From Anaerolineaceae bacterium (GTDB lineage: Bacteria; Chloroflexota; Anaerolineae; Anaerolineales; Anaerolineaceae): a stretch of 64,000 nucleotides of DNA. The stretch is taken from the NCBI GenBank assembly GCA_012839565.1, contig DUMZ01000007.1, positions 174,939 to 238,938 of the forward strand, read 5' to 3'. Under the pieces are notes generated by a model. It was not told where the DNA came from, searched no databases, and saw nothing but the letters and a program-made list of their open reading frames with translations. This document shows positions 63,610-64,000 of the stretch, one piece after another. The stretch's first letter is position 1. The number at the start of each line of letters is the position of its first letter. A program made the position numbers and the translations under genes.

Positions 63610-64000
63610 TTACGCTACAGCTTTTTCGTAAATTTCCCGCAAGGCTTCCCCATAGCGAACGGGGTCATGTTGCGCCTTGATTTTTTCAAGCGCGGCTTGC
63701 CCCTTTTTGGCGATGATGTTTGGCTCCTGCGCGATACCCCGAATGATATGTTCAAGCCCCGATTGAATGCGTTCGCTTAGAACCTGACGGTCTTCCGGTG
63801 TTTGATAATACGCTTCGCCCAGTTCATTTTTCGGCACATTAATCAACCAGCCAACTTCTGTATTGTTGATCTCGGGCAAAGCGCGCACGTCTGTACTGAT
63901 GACCGGACAAGCCGCGGACTGCGCTTCAAGCGCTGAAAAGCCATAAGTGTCAGCATAGGTCGGCAACAGACCAACATCACAGGTCTTTAACAGTTCCAGC
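63610..64000 (-). CDS. Glycosyltransferase family 4/1 protein (5' part outside window)
   Basis: C-terminal ~130 residues of a GT-B glycosyltransferase. The frame is open to the window edge, entering with LLKTCDVGLLPTYADTYGFSALEAQSAACPVISTD. This is the family's nucleotide-sugar site, whose two acidic positions normally read E-x7-E. Here the first is Asp/Thr-Tyr (ADTYGFSALEA), with the second Glu kept. A C-terminal helix follows. The ORF track's 63966 methionine is internal. Acceptor and sugar unknown. Confidence 0.82.
   Translation of the reverse strand, partial: LELLKTCDVGLLPTYADTYGFSALEAQSAACPVISTDVRALPEINNTEVGWLINVPKNELGEAYYQTPEDRQVLSERIQSGLEHIIRGIAQEPNIIAKKGQAALEKIKAQHDPVRYGEALREIYEKAVA

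Overview
The window looks like a piece of a Chloroflexota chromosome, most likely class Anaerolineae. This is inferred from gene content, not from a marker phylogeny. The clues are a MalT-like ATPase joined to a SARP-type output, two DUF3048 lipoproteins, an FhaA/FhaB pair next to a RodA-like gene, a secreted kelch-type protein ending in YLPLILN, and flavodiiron protein beside aldolase as expected of an anaerobe. Coding density is high. There are no insertion sequences, phage genes, CRISPR arrays or rRNA genes. Two tRNA genes, both with a CAT anticodon, are present.

Layout. 1-5226 (minus): a compact operon for an SDR ketoreductase, a KAS III-like enzyme with an altered active site, a CoA-transferase, a small lipocalin-sized protein and an alpha/beta hydrolase, followed by a branched-chain-type solute-binding lipoprotein cut by the window edge. 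Upstream lies a 1068-residue SARP/MalT-like regulator. In the gap between them, two GGTTACA heptamers in direct repeat 4 bp apart sit next to a -10 box, the layout of a SARP operator. 8640-14850 (plus): a PHP phosphoesterase, a repeat-rich gap, then fhaA-fhaB-mtnP and a SEDS (RodA/FtsW) protein fused to a penicillin-binding-protein-like domain that has lost its catalytic serine and lysine. 14949-24513 (minus): tyrS, then a probable operon of PNP, membrane protein, GNAT, 7TM regulator, ftsK, CDP-alcohol phosphatidyltransferase and lgt. 25001-33477: tRNA, YigZ, a Rel-like protein with a degraded synthetase domain, a double-thioredoxin DsbD-like protein, a second PHP protein, tgt-uppP and a methyltransferase. 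33642-43341: kelch protein, cold-shock protein, PatB-type lyase, a UbiA-like membrane protein, methyltransferase, CorC-like protein, phosphatase and the translation cluster prfA-prmC-tsaC. 43704-52495: surface lipoproteins (DUF4349 and two DUF3048), a phosphoesterase, a homocysteine methyltransferase, an ArsR-metal ATPase operon with a recognisable operator, and an SDR. 52641-64000: trkA-trkH, rhodanese, FGGY kinase, NYN-LOTUS protein, msrA, tRNA, glnS, flavodiiron protein, class II aldolase and a partial glycosyltransferase.

Two features recur. First, six genes have a -10-like hexamer exactly 6 nt before ATG and no Shine-Dalgarno sequence, which suggests leaderless transcripts. Second, a short inverted-repeat family with core GGCGAGACGCC / GGCGTCTCGCC occurs in four intergenic gaps. 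Two copies of an associated hairpin differ by a compensatory base-pair change.

The best candidates for an undescribed system are the SARP-controlled acyl-condensation operon at 1-8541 and the FHA / SEDS-pseudotranspeptidase cell-wall cluster at 10137-14850.
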